DNA of 64,000 nucleotides. Origin: JAWQFO01 sp033436665. GTDB taxonomy: Bacteria > Pseudomonadota > Alphaproteobacteria > Rhodobacterales > Rhodobacteraceae. The stretch spans positions 795,959 to 859,958 of the forward strand of contig NZ_JAWQFO010000002.1 in assembly GCF_033436665.1 (NCBI RefSeq). Reading direction: 5' to 3'. Both the position numbers and the translations under genes were made by a program. Below the pieces are notes generated by a model, which worked only from the letters and a program-made list of their open reading frames with translations, searched no databases and was not told the origin of the DNA. Positions 16,327 to 25,765 of the stretch are shown piece by piece (the first letter of the stretch is position 1; each line of letters begins with the position of its first letter).

Positions 16327-16488
16327 TCAGATGCCGAACTTTTCCCAGCGCTCCTGCGCCTTGACGCGCATGACGCGCCGGGTTGCGTGTTCGATGTTCT
16401 CGGCCTCGGGCGGGACTTTCAGGGGAGGCGTTTCCGCGCGCACAGGGTCCTCTTTCGCGGCGGGTTCGGTCTTCGCTTTGTCGTCCAT
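16327..16488 (-). CDS. small conserved-looking hypothetical protein
   Basis: 53 residues starting MDDKAKTEPAAKEDPVR and ending RRVMRVKAQERWEKFGI. The ATG has GGAG eight bases upstream. It is acidic/Pro-rich first, then a basic amphipathic tail. I recall similar short proteins in Rhodobacteraceae but no function. No membrane segment. Confidence rests on the ribosome-binding site and protein-like composition. Confidence 0.55.
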   Translation of the reverse strand: MDDKAKTEPAAKEDPVRAETPPLKVPPEAENIEHATRRVMRVKAQERWEKFGI

Positions 16489-16626
16489 CGTGGTCACTCC
16501 GGCACGGGTCACGCAGGCAGCGCCCGGACCGGCGTATCGCGCCTTGGCCGGATGCATCCCGCAAAGTCTAGCCCAGCTTCGTCGGACCACCTAGCGATTC
16601 GCGCGAGCGCGGCACGACGCGCCGTC

Positions 16627-17682
16627 TCACGCGGCGCGGGCGAAGCCCACCAACAACTGCCGCAGCCCGATGACGGCGCCCAGCACGATCGCGGCCAGCG
16701 TCAGCGGGGCGCTGAAGGCGAGCACGGAAAACCCTGACAGGCCCTGGCCGACGCTGCAGCCCACCGCGATGACCGCCCCGGCGCCCATCAGAGCCGCGCC
16801 CAGCATCTGCCGGCCAAGCTCGCGCGGGTCCTCGCAGGCTTCCCAGCGAAAGTGACCCTTGATGACGCTGCCGGCGAAGGCGCCGACGATCACGCCGGCG
16901 ACCGATCCGGTGCCGAAACCGACCGAATTGCCATAGGCGGTCATGAAGTAGATCAGGCTCTCGCCGATCGGGGCGGAAAAGCTGTGCGACACGATCCGGG
17001 TCGCGGCAAAGCCGTTCTCCGCGACCCAGAACGTCCCGGCCCAGCCCGAGGCGATGGCCAGCCCCACCGCAACCGCCCAGAGGATCGAGCCGGGTTCCCT
17101 GCGCAGCGGACCGCTGGCAAGGGCGGCTGCGACGAAGGCGAGGCCGATGGCGAGGCCTGCGATCTCGACGGAAAGACCGGATACACCCGCGACGGCGTGG
17201 GCGAAACCCGGTGCATGCGCCGGTGCCGGGTCGACGGGAAACAACGCCATCCGCAGCGCGGCGAACGGGCCTCCGAGCACCGCATAGGCGGAGATGCCCA
17301 TCACCAGGACGATGACGAAGGCGCGCAGATCGCCGCCGCCGAGGCGGGCCAGCGCGCCGTAGCCACAGTTGCCGGAAAGCGCCATGCCATAGCCGAAGGC
17401 GAGCCCGCCGAGACAGCAGGCCAGCGGATTCCATCCGCGTGCAAGATAGAGCGTGTCCTCGAGGCGAAGGTATCCGAGAGCCGACAGAGTGAAGGTGCCA
17501 AAGACTGCAATGCCGATGGCGAGGACCCACATCAGGGCGCGACGGCTGCTACCACCGAAAAAGTGGTCTTCGATCGCGCCGAGCGTGCAAAAGCGGCCAA
17601 GCCGTGCCGCGAGCCCCAGTAGGATCCCGCCGAATGCGCCGACGCCGGCGACCAGAACCGGTTCGGAAACCATGTCGAGCAT
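16627..17682 (-). CDS. YeeE/YedE-family sulfur-compound membrane transporter
   Basis: About 351 residues; the start at 17682 has GGAGGA upstream, and an in-frame ATG at 17673 is an alternative. It is almost wholly hydrophobic with about nine to ten helices. It has the duplicated YeeE/YedE signature: GMALSGNCGYGALARLGGGD in the first half and GAVIAVGCSVGQGLSGFSVLA in the second, each with a conserved Cys. YeeE proteins import thiosulfate through relay cysteines; relatives handle other sulfur or selenium compounds. No tusA-like gene adjoins it, so it stands alone. Confidence 0.9.
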   Translation of the reverse strand: MLDMVSEPVLVAGVGAFGGILLGLAARLGRFCTLGAIEDHFFGGSSRRALMWVLAIGIAVFGTFTLSALGYLRLEDTLYLARGWNPLACCLGGLAFGYGMALSGNCGYGALARLGGGDLRAFVIVLVMGISAYAVLGGPFAALRMALFPVDPAPAHAPGFAHAVAGVSGLSVEIAGLAIGLAFVAAALASGPLRREPGSILWAVAVGLAIASGWAGTFWVAENGFAATRIVSHSFSAPIGESLIYFMTAYGNSVGFGTGSVAGVIVGAFAGSVIKGHFRWEACEDPRELGRQMLGAALMGAGAVIAVGCSVGQGLSGFSVLAFSAPLTLAAIVLGAVIGLRQLLVGFARAA

Positions 17683-17806
17683 GTTTGTTCGTCCTCCGAT
17701 CGGCTGCGCAAACGTGCAGCCACGCACCGGTCCTCCCCGCGGAACAGGTCCGCGCGTTCGAGTATTCGGTGCCGTTTCGCGTGGGTCAAGCCAAGCGGCC
17801 GCGCGG

Positions 17807-20800
17807 TCAGGCGACCTGGGCCGGCTGCAGCGCCTGCCGGATCGAGGCGGCGAGATCCTCGATCGCGCAGGGCTTGCCGAGGACCGGGGCCGCCACCGCC
17901 ATGTCCTCGCGCCGGAAGCCCGCGTAGCCCGAGCGGTAGAGCACCGGCATCTGCGGGTGACGATCACGTACCAGCCGCGCAAGATCGTAGCCACCGACAC
18001 CCCCGGGCATGACGATATCGGTCAGAAGCAGATCAAACCCATCGCCCGCCGCGACCCGGTCGGCGGCTTCGCGTCCCGAACCGGCGCGGATCACGACATA
18101 GCCAAGCTGCTCCAGGATATCGCCGGTCAGGCGGAGCAACTCGGGATTGTCCTCGACCAGCAGGATGACCTCGCCCTTGCCCGTCATCGGCGCGGATTGC
18201 GGCGCTGGCATCTCGCGGTCCGCGTCGGCGCGGCCGCGCGGCAGGTAAAGCCGCACGGTGCTGCCGATGTCGGGTTCGCTGTAAAGCCGCAGGGCTCCGC
18301 CCGACTGCTGCACGAACCCGTAGACCATTGCGAGGCCCAGCCCGGTCCCGAGCGCGGCATCCTTGGTGGTGAAGAACGGATCTGTGGCGCGCCGGCGTAC
18401 CTCGTCGCTCATCCCGGGGCCGTTGTCGGAAACCGCGAACTCGACGAGCCCTTCTGCCCGGCATGGGTGGTCCTCGACAGCGGCAACACGCGGTGACACC
18501 TTGGGGCCGTCCTCGGTGTCGATGCCGCTTTCCAGAGCGGCCACGGCGCGCACCGCGAGCGTGATGCGGTCCCCGGTGCCTGACTGCTTGATCGCGTCGC
18601 GGCTGTTCAGGACGAGGTTCAGCAGCGCGTTTTCAAGCTGGTGGATGTCGCAGCAGACATGCGGGGGGTCCGCGCCGATGTCGAAGTCGAACGCGATATC
18701 CTCTTCGATCAGCGGTTCGGACAGTTTCCGGAACTCGGCCACGACCTCCTCGACCGACACCGAGCGCACGTCGCCCGGCGACGACCGGGCGAAGGTCAGC
18801 AAGCGCTCGGTCAGCGCAGAGCCGCGCCGGACCGAGTGCGCCGCCGTTTCGAGGTAGTCCGCAGCGCGGCGATCCACGCCGGGCCGGACCAGCTGCAGGG
18901 CATTGTCGACGGTTGCGAGGATGTTGTTGAAATCATGCGCGACCCCACCGGTCAGCTGTCCCAGCGCATCGAGCCGCGCGGACCGTTCGATCTGCTGGCG
19001 GTGTCGCTCCTGTTCGGTAACGTCGTCGACGATCATGACCGCGGCCACGTCGCTATCGTTCGAATCCGGCACCGGCGCGCTCGAGATGCGGACGTAAAGC
19101 GGACCTTCGTCCGAGGTGCGCCGCATCAGCGCGATGCGCCCGCGCAACGCCGTGCCCGAGAGCGTCTGCAGCACGGGGTCCGAGGCTGCATCGAAAGGTT
19201 GCAAGCCCTCGGGGTCGGCGAAAAAGACGTCCGCCGGCCACTCCACCGGCCCGGTGCCTCCGGCAAGGCCCAGCATCTCGCGCGCCTCGGGGTTGGCGAC
19301 GCTAATCAGCCCGTCCCGAGTGAGACCGACGACACCGCTGCGGGTGGCGTCCAGCACTGCGCCAAGGCGGTTTCCGACCCGACGGGTCTCGGCGGCGAGA
19401 CGCTCGGCCCGGCGCCGCGCGCGTACGGTCTGCACCACGAAAGCCGTCGCGATGAGCGCCGCCAGCGCGGCTGTGGCAATCCTGGCCTGACGCACCCGTG
19501 CGTCCGTCCAGAAGGACGCGGGGCTAAGCCAGTCGTTGCGCAGATCCGCGTACTGCTCGGAACTGAGATAACCGGGGATCACGGCGTTGAGACGTTCGCG
19601 GACGCCGGCAAGTCCGGGCCGAAGGGCGATGGCGCGTTCGCTGACGTGAACCGGCGGCGTAACTTCGTGAAGCTCATCGGCGATCCCTGCCGCCTCGGCC
19701 AGCCCCTGGGTGGTCAGGCTGGAATAGATGATCGCGTCGACCTGTCCCGCCCGCAGGGCATCGATGAGTTCGGCGGCACCTTCCAGCACGACGGTGTCGA
19801 CGCCCGCGCGTGCCTCCATCATCGCAAGGGCAATGTTGTTCTGCGCGACCCCGACACGGCGTCCGTCGAGATCGTCGAGTCCGAAGATCGATTGGCCGTT
19901 GCCGGCGCGCGTGAAGATCGAATAGGGCGAGCGCTGGATCGGGCGGGTGAAATCCATGCGCTCACGCCGGGCCGGCGTCACGCTGAGCGGCGGCAGCATG
20001 TCGTAGCGGTCGCGGCCCGGACCGAGACCCCAGGCCTCGGACGTGATCGGCACGAAGTTCAACTCGAGTCCGGCCCGCACGGCCAGTTCGCGCAGGGCTT
20101 CGACGCCAAAGCCGGTCAGTTCGCCAGCCTCGGTGACCACCTGGTAGGGCGGGAAATGCGCCACTCCGACTGAAAGGACCTGCGGCTCGGGCGCGGGCGG
20201 CGAGATCGACCATGTTTCGTACAACTGGTCCAGTTCGCCGCTTTGCCGCAATTGCGCGATCGCCGCGTTCATCGGCTCCAGCAGATCGCGGCGGCTGTCG
20301 TGCAGATAGACCACCAGGCTGCCGACCTCGGCCGGTGCACCGGCCAGCACGACCCGCGAGTCGAGGGCGAGATCGCGCAGCGTCGCTTCCATCATCGGAA
20401 CGGAAAAAAGCACGGCATCGACCTCACCGGCGAGCAGACGGAACAAGGTGTCCCGGATGTTGCTGACCGGTACGAGATCGTTGGCCTCTGCCAGTCCCGG
20501 GAAATACGTGTCGAGGCCACGACGTTGGATATAGGCGATGCGTTCTCCGTCGCGCCGTGCCCCGGCGGTCTCGAGGTTTTCACGCAGAACGTAGAATCCG
20601 GCACTTTCGTCGGCGACCTTCAGGGTTGCCACGTTGGTCGCCTGAAGCGGCCGCGTGGCCTTGCCCGCGACGGTGATCTGCAGTCTGCCTTCCGATTGTG
20701 CGGCGATCAGGTCCGGCCGCGGCAGGGTGCGCAGTCGGATCTCGACACCGGTAATCTCAGACAGGTGGCGGTAAAGATCGGGAACGAATCCCCGAAGCTC

Positions 20801-21070
20801 GCCTTCGCGGGTTTCGAAGCAGTAGGGCGCGACATTGGCGCAGCCCGCGTCGAGCGAATCTTTGGCCTGTTGCGCGCGCGCGTTTGGCGCGAGGGACGCT
20901 GCCAAGAGGATGCATGCCGCATGGACCGCGATACGCCGGATCGGGTTTGACGGCCGAGCGGGACCAGGACCCACGCCGGACACAGTTGAAGACCTGACAC
21001 AGACAGCCAATCGCCGGGCCAGCCGAGCGCAATACGCGGGGCGAAGCTGATCGGCAATACGACGGATCAT
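17807..21070 (-). CDS. Hybrid sensor histidine kinase with two periplasmic solute-binding domains
   Basis: About 1087 residues from the ATG at 21070. Domain order: N-terminal signal anchor; SBP_bac_3 domain one (CFETREGELRGFVPDLYRHL and so on); SBP domain two (SVGVAHFPPYQVVTEAGELTG region); a transmembrane helix (IATAALAALIATAFVVQTV); a PAS domain; HisKA with GGVAHDFNNILATV; HATPase with SDNGPGMS and GTGLGLAMVYGFVQQSGG; and a C-terminal receiver with LLLTDIVMPGGVGG. It resembles BvgS/EvgS-type sensors that read periplasmic small ligands. Its start is uncertain: an upstream GTG at 21181 extends the frame, and an internal GTG would give a neater signal peptide. The ATG overlaps the stop of a 20-codon leader frame. 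No separate DNA-binding partner is adjacent. Confidence 0.88.
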   Translation of the reverse strand: MIRRIADQLRPAYCARLARRLAVCVRSSTVSGVGPGPARPSNPIRRIAVHAACILLAASLAPNARAQQAKDSLDAGCANVAPYCFETREGELRGFVPDLYRHLSEITGVEIRLRTLPRPDLIAAQSEGRLQITVAGKATRPLQATNVATLKVADESAGFYVLRENLETAGARRDGERIAYIQRRGLDTYFPGLAEANDLVPVSNIRDTLFRLLAGEVDAVLFSVPMMEATLRDLALDSRVVLAGAPAEVGSLVVYLHDSRRDLLEPMNAAIAQLRQSGELDQLYETWSISPPAPEPQVLSVGVAHFPPYQVVTEAGELTGFGVEALRELAVRAGLELNFVPITSEAWGLGPGRDRYDMLPPLSVTPARRERMDFTRPIQRSPYSIFTRAGNGQSIFGLDDLDGRRVGVAQNNIALAMMEARAGVDTVVLEGAAELIDALRAGQVDAIIYSSLTTQGLAEAAGIADELHEVTPPVHVSERAIALRPGLAGVRERLNAVIPGYLSSEQYADLRNDWLSPASFWTDARVRQARIATAALAALIATAFVVQTVRARRRAERLAAETRRVGNRLGAVLDATRSGVVGLTRDGLISVANPEAREMLGLAGGTGPVEWPADVFFADPEGLQPFDAASDPVLQTLSGTALRGRIALMRRTSDEGPLYVRISSAPVPDSNDSDVAAVMIVDDVTEQERHRQQIERSARLDALGQLTGGVAHDFNNILATVDNALQLVRPGVDRRAADYLETAAHSVRRGSALTERLLTFARSSPGDVRSVSVEEVVAEFRKLSEPLIEEDIAFDFDIGADPPHVCCDIHQLENALLNLVLNSRDAIKQSGTGDRITLAVRAVAALESGIDTEDGPKVSPRVAAVEDHPCRAEGLVEFAVSDNGPGMSDEVRRRATDPFFTTKDAALGTGLGLAMVYGFVQQSGGALRLYSEPDIGSTVRLYLPRGRADADREMPAPQSAPMTGKGEVILLVEDNPELLRLTGDILEQLGYVVIRAGSGREAADRVAAGDGFDLLLTDIVMPGGVGGYDLARLVRDRHPQMPVLYRSGYAGFRREDMAVAAPVLGKPCAIEDLAASIRQALQPAQVA

Positions 21071-21129
21071 GCGGCGCGACCTTTTCTGCTTGGGGACCGC
21101 GTGTAGTCCCGCAAACCTTGTCTCTTCAT
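21067..21129 (-). CDS. possible 20-residue leader peptide of the hybrid kinase gene
   Basis: A short frame, MKRQGLRDYTRSPSRKGRAA, starts at 21129 with AGGAGA well placed upstream. Its TGA overlaps the ATG of the kinase gene (ATGA). It is very basic. It may couple translation into the kinase gene. Alternatively it is chance, and the kinase starts elsewhere. Confidence 0.35.
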   Translation of the reverse strand: MKRQGLRDYTRSPSRKGRAA

Positions 21130-21276
21130 CGCACAGCTCTCCTGAAAATTGTATAACCAAAATCCGAGGGGTTTTCGACACGTCATCGCGGCGTCATTCG
21201 GGCGTGACAGCGTCGGCGCGGATGCTCATTGTCGGGATGACCGATCGGGCGTGGCCGGAGGCGCAAGGAGCACAGG

Positions 21277-22200
21277 ATGGCAAAAGACGATCCGGAGGAC
21301 CTGAACGCGGCCGAATGGCTCGAGGAGGAACTGCACGAGTCGCTCGACGAGGATCACGAGCTTGATCTGGAGGACGTGGCGCTCAGCCAGGAGGTGCGGC
21401 GCATCTATCGCAAGGCGCATCCGCGCTCGCTCGACCGGCGCGATTACCTGCCCGAGTTACTGCGCCTGCAGGCCGAACTGATCAAGCTTCAGGACTGGGT
21501 GGTCCATCACAACGAGAAGATCGTGGTGATCTTCGAAGGCCGCGACAGCGCCGGCAAGGGCGGGGTGATCAAGCGCATCACGCAACGCCTCAATCCGCGG
21601 GTCTGCCGGGTGGTCGCCTTGCCCGCGCCGAGCGACCGCGAGAAAAGCCAGTGGTATTTCCAGCGCTACGTGCCGCATCTGCCCGCCGGCGGCGAGATCG
21701 TGCTCTTCGACCGGTCCTGGTACAACCGCTCCGGGGTCGAACGGGTCATGGGGTTCGCGAGCGACGACGAGGTCGCGCAGTTCTTCAACGACGTCCCCGA
21801 GTTCGAGCGCATGCTCGTCCGCTCCGGCGTGCGGCTCATCAAATACTGGTTCTCGATCACCGACGAGGAACAGCAGTTGCGCTTCATGCTGCGCATCCAC
21901 GATCCGCTGAAACAGTGGAAGCTGTCGCCGATGGACCTGCAGTCGCGGGTGCGCTGGGAAGATTACACCAAGGCCAAGGAAGAGACCTTCGCACGCACGA
22001 ACATTTCCGAAGCGCCGTGGTACATCGTTCCCGGCAACGACAAGAAACGCGCGCGGCTGAACTGTATCGACCACTTCCTGTCGCTCGTGCCCTACGAGGC
22101 CGTCCCGCACGACGAGGTGACGCTGCCCGACCGGGTGTACAATTCCGAATACGAGCGCGCCGTGCTGCCCGCCGAACTCTACGTGCCTTCGAAATACTGA
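21277..22200 (+). CDS. ppk2: Polyphosphate kinase 2
   Basis: 307 residues. PPK2-family features: VVIFEGRDSAGKGGVIKRIT (Walker A), ALPAPSDREKSQWYFQRYV, IVLFDRSWYNRSGVERVMGF (Walker B), the lid segment RFMLRIHDPLKQWKLSPMD and a WYIVPGNDKKRARLN end. PPK2 transfers phosphate between polyphosphate and nucleotides, mainly toward making GTP/ATP from polyphosphate. An acidic 45-residue N-terminal extension precedes the core. AAGGAG precedes the ATG. The gene is divergent from the hybrid kinase and cytosolic. Confidence 0.95.
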   Translation: MAKDDPEDLNAAEWLEEELHESLDEDHELDLEDVALSQEVRRIYRKAHPRSLDRRDYLPELLRLQAELIKLQDWVVHHNEKIVVIFEGRDSAGKGGVIKRITQRLNPRVCRVVALPAPSDREKSQWYFQRYVPHLPAGGEIVLFDRSWYNRSGVERVMGFASDDEVAQFFNDVPEFERMLVRSGVRLIKYWFSITDEEQQLRFMLRIHDPLKQWKLSPMDLQSRVRWEDYTKAKEETFARTNISEAPWYIVPGNDKKRARLNCIDHFLSLVPYEAVPHDEVTLPDRVYNSEYERAVLPAELYVPSKY

Positions 22201-22378
22201 CGACCGGCCCGGAGACGCCGTTTCGCGCACAACGTGGGATTCTTTCGCGCAGGGGGCGATAACTACCCCCGAAACGCGAATTGGCACCAGTTTGACACAA
22301 TTCGACCGCATGCTTTCCGCATTTCGTTTGCAACCTGTGATTAGGGGCATCCGTCCCGGACAATCGAGGATGTGCAGA

Positions 22379-23176
22379 ATGCTCGTTCAGGATATGACAT
22401 TGATCGCCGGATTGCTGAGTGACGGCGAACCGGTCGACCTCGAAACCAGCCGGCGCCATGCAATTGCATATCTCGCCGAATGCGGAGCACCCGTAACCAG
22501 AATCGAACGACGTGAAGCGCATGTCGTGCGCTTGTGCTGCGACAGGCTGGACGTCGATCTGGCGAAGGTCGCCTCCGACGGGCTGGACGAACTTGCGATC
22601 ACGGTGATCTTTCCCGCCTCAGAAGAGGTGACGCGGCCCGAGCGCGTTCTGGCCGGGCTGGCCGCCACGCTGGCCGTGCGCGGCGGTTTTGCGGCCGTGC
22701 GATGGCTCGAACCCGAAACTGTGTTCCCGGCGACCGACTTTGCCGAACTTCTGGGTTTCGCGGAAGTCGCCGCGCCGGTCTGTGCGCGTCACCCTCAGCC
22801 TGCGCCCCGCGCGAAAACGCATCGCCCGTGTACTACGGCGGCCCCGGTCCGTACCGAAAGCGCGATACCGGGCGCCCCCGTGACGCTTCGGCGGCCGAGC
22901 CTTGATGGCGCGGCGCGCACGCGCCGTCCCGAGCCGCGCCTTGCCGCCGCGGCGTCGACGCTGACGGGCGGACAGGACAGACCTGGGCGCCCGCCCGAGA
23001 CCGCACCGACACGGCGCGCCGAAATGCGCCTGCGCGGCGCCTTCCGCAGAGAACCGGCGCAGCCCAGGGACGTCTCCGTGGCGACCCGGCGCCTGGCTGC
23101 CGTGTTCGCGGTCGCAATGGCCTGGCCCGCGACCTCCATGCTCGTGCTGCTGCATCGCCTCGGCACCGGCGCCTGA
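22379..23176 (+). CDS. hypothetical protein with C-terminal membrane segment
   Basis: 265 residues from the ATG at 22379, favoured because a GAGG motif lies about eight bases upstream; earlier in-frame starts exist. The first 125 residues look like a compact alpha/beta domain (VDLETSRRHAIAYLAECGAPV to AVRWLEPETVF). They are followed by about 100 residues of Pro/Arg/Thr-rich low-complexity linker and then one hydrophobic helix near the C-terminus (LAAVFAVAMAWPATSMLVLL). This could be a tail-anchored protein with a cytosolic head. I do not recognise the family. It lies between ppk2 and the tungstate regulator, with its own promoter region at 22201-22378. Confidence 0.6.
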   Translation: MLVQDMTLIAGLLSDGEPVDLETSRRHAIAYLAECGAPVTRIERREAHVVRLCCDRLDVDLAKVASDGLDELAITVIFPASEEVTRPERVLAGLAATLAVRGGFAAVRWLEPETVFPATDFAELLGFAEVAAPVCARHPQPAPRAKTHRPCTTAAPVRTESAIPGAPVTLRRPSLDGAARTRRPEPRLAAAASTLTGGQDRPGRPPETAPTRRAEMRLRGAFRREPAQPRDVSVATRRLAAVFAVAMAWPATSMLVLLHRLGTGA

Positions 23177-23244
23177 GGCGCGGGTGCCCTGCGGCCGGAG
23201 CGAATTTCCATCGCGCTCGCCCGAGGCTGTGCTAAGGCAGGGCC

Positions 23245-24135
23245 ATGACGCAGGACGCCCCGGACACGACCGCACAGCCGCCCGCCTACCTGACTACACG
23301 CGAAGTGGCGGACCTGATCCGCGTCAAGGAACGCAAGGTCTACGACCTCGCGACGGCCGGCGAGATCCCGCACCGCCGGGTCACCGGAAAGCTGCTGTTC
23401 CCCGCCGCCGAGATCGCGCGCTGGATCGAGGGCGGCGACGCCACCTCCGACGCGCCGCGCCCGCCGGTTCTGGCGGGGTCGCACGATCCACTGCTGGACT
23501 GGGCGGTACGCGAATCCGCCTCGGGCCTCGCGACGCTCTTCGACGGCAGCACCAGCGGTCTAGACGCGTTTGTCGAAGGCCGGGCCGCGCTTTGCGGCCT
23601 GCACCTGCCGGATGACGCGGGCTGGAACGTGGGGCCGGTTTCGCGCCGCAACCTGCGCGATTGCGTGCTGCTGGGCTGGGCCGTGCGTGCGCGCGGCCTG
23701 CTGCTGCGCCCCGGCCTAGCCGATGCGGTCAGGTCGTTCGCGGATCTCGCCGGCCGCACCGTGGTCATGCGCCAGCCCGGGTCAGGCGCCGAGGCTCTGT
23801 TCCGGCATCTTCTGACGCGCGAGAGCTTCGGCCCGGACGCGATCCGACAGGCCGCCGGAGTGGCCCGAACCGAAAGCGACGCGGCTGCAGCGGTGGCGGC
23901 GGGCGAGGGCGATGCCGCGATCGGCCTGGAGGCCATGGCCCGGCAGTTCGGCCTCGCCTTCCTGCCGCTGGTGTCCGAGCGCTTTGACCTGCTGGTCGAT
24001 CGCCACGCCTATTTCACCGAGCCGGTCCAGGCGCTGGTGCGCTTCTCGCGCTCCGAGATCGTTGCCGAGAAGGCGCAGGCGCTGGGCGGTTATGACCTTT
24101 CCGAGATGGGTGCCGTGCGCTGGAACGCCGGCTGA
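23245..24135 (+). CDS. HTH plus PBP-like one-component regulator, probably of the tungstate operon
   Basis: 296 residues. Residues 14-60 are an excisionase-type helix-turn-helix (LTTREVADLIRVKERKVYDLA, approximate span). The remainder is a periplasmic-binding-protein fold without a signal peptide, of the molybdate/tungstate-related type (PBP_like, as in ModE-like cytosolic sensors): LFDGSTSGLDAFVEGRAALCG, LRDCVLLGWAVRARGLLL, VVMRQPGSGAEALFRHLL and GEGDAAIGLEAMAR. It ends 8 bases from the stop of tupA, facing it. The natural reading is a cytosolic tungstate or molybdate sensor that controls tupBCA. The ligand is inferred from context. Confidence 0.8.
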   Translation: MTQDAPDTTAQPPAYLTTREVADLIRVKERKVYDLATAGEIPHRRVTGKLLFPAAEIARWIEGGDATSDAPRPPVLAGSHDPLLDWAVRESASGLATLFDGSTSGLDAFVEGRAALCGLHLPDDAGWNVGPVSRRNLRDCVLLGWAVRARGLLLRPGLADAVRSFADLAGRTVVMRQPGSGAEALFRHLLTRESFGPDAIRQAAGVARTESDAAAAVAAGEGDAAIGLEAMARQFGLAFLPLVSERFDLLVDRHAYFTEPVQALVRFSRSEIVAEKAQALGGYDLSEMGAVRWNAG

Positions 24136-24143
24136 CCGCCGGG

Positions 24144-24968
24144 TCAGGGATCAGCGTTCGGAAAGAACAGCTGCTGCCCGTCCACGCGGTAGGCGGCGAT
24201 GGCCTGCTGACCCTCCGGCGCCAGTATCCAGTCGACGAAGGTCCAAGCCAGGTCCGCCTTCACCGAGGGATGGGTGTCGGGGTTCACCGCGATGATGCCG
24301 TACTGGTTAAAAAGCCTTTCGTCCCCTTGTACCGCGATCGCGTAGTCACCCTTGTTGCCGAAGGCGATCCAGGTCGCCCGGTCCGTCATCACATAGGCGC
24401 CCAGACCGATCCCGGTGTTGAGCGTGGCCCCCATGCCGGACCCGGTTTCGCGGTACCAGTCGCCGGACGCTGACGTCGGGTCCGTGCCGGCCGCTGCCCA
24501 GAGCGCAAGCTCGGCCTTGTGCGTGCCGCTGTCGTCGCCGCGCGACGCGAAAAGCGCACCGGCCGTGGCGATGCGGCGCAAGGCGTCCACGGCATCCTGC
24601 GTGCCGGCGATGCCGGCCGGATCGTCCGGCGGTCCGACGATGACGAAATCGTTGTACATCACGTCATGGCGCGCGAGCCCATGACCCTCTGACACGAAGC
24701 GTTTCTCCGCCGCAGTCGCATGCACGAAAAGCACGTCGCCGTCGCCGTTGGCCGCGTTCCGGATCGCCTGTCCGGTCCCGACGGCGACGACGCGCACCTC
24801 GATGCCGCTGGTTTTGCGGAACAATGGCAGCAGGTGGTCGAAAAGTCCGGAGTTCTGCGTCGAGGTGGTCGATTGCACGACGATGAAACGCTCCTCGGCC
24901 GAGGTCGTTCCGGCGGAAAACGTTGCGATAAGCAGGGCAAGAGAAAAGGTCGCGAGGGCGCGCATCAT
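24144..24968 (-). CDS. tupA: Tungstate ABC transporter substrate-binding protein
   Basis: About 274 residues with a signal peptide (MMRALATFSLALLIATFSAG). The mature part has the TupA signature VQSTTSTQNSGLFDHLLPLF, then VVAVGTGQAIRNAANGDGDV and ASRGDDSGTHKAELALW. TupA binds tungstate with very high affinity in the periplasm and is distinct from ModA. It is the last gene of tupBCA here (order B, C, A). Tungstate would serve W-dependent formate dehydrogenase or similar enzymes, none of which is in the window. Confidence 0.93.
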   Translation of the reverse strand: MMRALATFSLALLIATFSAGTTSAEERFIVVQSTTSTQNSGLFDHLLPLFRKTSGIEVRVVAVGTGQAIRNAANGDGDVLFVHATAAEKRFVSEGHGLARHDVMYNDFVIVGPPDDPAGIAGTQDAVDALRRIATAGALFASRGDDSGTHKAELALWAAAGTDPTSASGDWYRETGSGMGATLNTGIGLGAYVMTDRATWIAFGNKGDYAIAVQGDERLFNQYGIIAVNPDTHPSVKADLAWTFVDWILAPEGQQAIAAYRVDGQQLFFPNADP

Positions 24969-24997
24969 CACGGGAGTGGTCCTTATCTGTCCGAGTC

Positions 24998-25765
24998 TTA
25001 TGGGGTGTCGTTGATGTAGATCCTGCCCTCCACCCAGGCCCGTGCGGCCTCGGATCGCGGATGGTCGAGCACTTGCTGCGCCGGTCCGCTTTCGGCCACG
25101 CGCCCGGCGTGCAGGAAGACGATGTCCTGTCCCAGGCGACGCGCCTGGCCGATGTCGTGGCTGACCATGACGATCGTCACGCCCTCGGCGCTGGCCTGAC
25201 GGATCAGGGTTTCGATGGCCTGGGTCGAGGCCGGATCGAGGCTGGCCGTCGGCTCGTCGAGAAAGAGCAGCTCGGGACCGCAGGCAAGGGCGCGGGCCAG
25301 CGCGAGGCGCTGCTGCTCTCCGCCCGACAGCACCCGCGCGGGCGCCCGGGCCAGGTCGCGCAACTGGGCGCGGTCGAGCGCGATCTCCGCGCGCCGGGTG
25401 CATTCCGCACCGCGGATGCCGCGGGCGGCAAGCGCGAAACGCAAATTGCCGATGATCGACCGGCGCAGCATCACCGGACGCTGGAACACCATGGCTTGCG
25501 CGTGCCGCGCGCGCCGGTCCAGCGGTCGGCCCTGCCACAGGACCGCACCGCCACTGGGCCGGATCAATCCGTGCAGCAACCTCAAGGTCAAACTCTTGCC
25601 CGCGCCATTGGCGCCCATGAGCATGGTGCGCCGGCCGCGCCGGATCTCGATGTCGAGCCTATCGATAAGGCGGCGTCCGCCGGCCCCGTACCAGAGGCCA
25701 CGCGCCTCCAGCATGACCTCGCCGGTGCCATGTGCGGCGTCGAAATCGAAGGGCAGGTCACGCAT
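24998..25765 (-). CDS. tupC: Tungstate ABC transporter ATPase
   Basis: 255 residues from the ATG at 25765, overlapping the tupB end by 8 bases. Motifs are Walker A GANGAGKS, signature LSGGEQQRLALARAL, Walker B LLFLDEPTASLD and VMVSHDIGQARRLGQDI. ANGAGKS with MVFQRPVMLRRS is typical of the TupC/phosphate-like ATPases. A longer frame upstream lies within tupB and is ignored. It energises TupB. Confidence 0.93.
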   Translation of the reverse strand: MRDLPFDFDAAHGTGEVMLEARGLWYGAGGRRLIDRLDIEIRRGRRTMLMGANGAGKSLTLRLLHGLIRPSGGAVLWQGRPLDRRARHAQAMVFQRPVMLRRSIIGNLRFALAARGIRGAECTRRAEIALDRAQLRDLARAPARVLSGGEQQRLALARALACGPELLFLDEPTASLDPASTQAIETLIRQASAEGVTIVMVSHDIGQARRLGQDIVFLHAGRVAESGPAQQVLDHPRSEAARAWVEGRIYINDTP

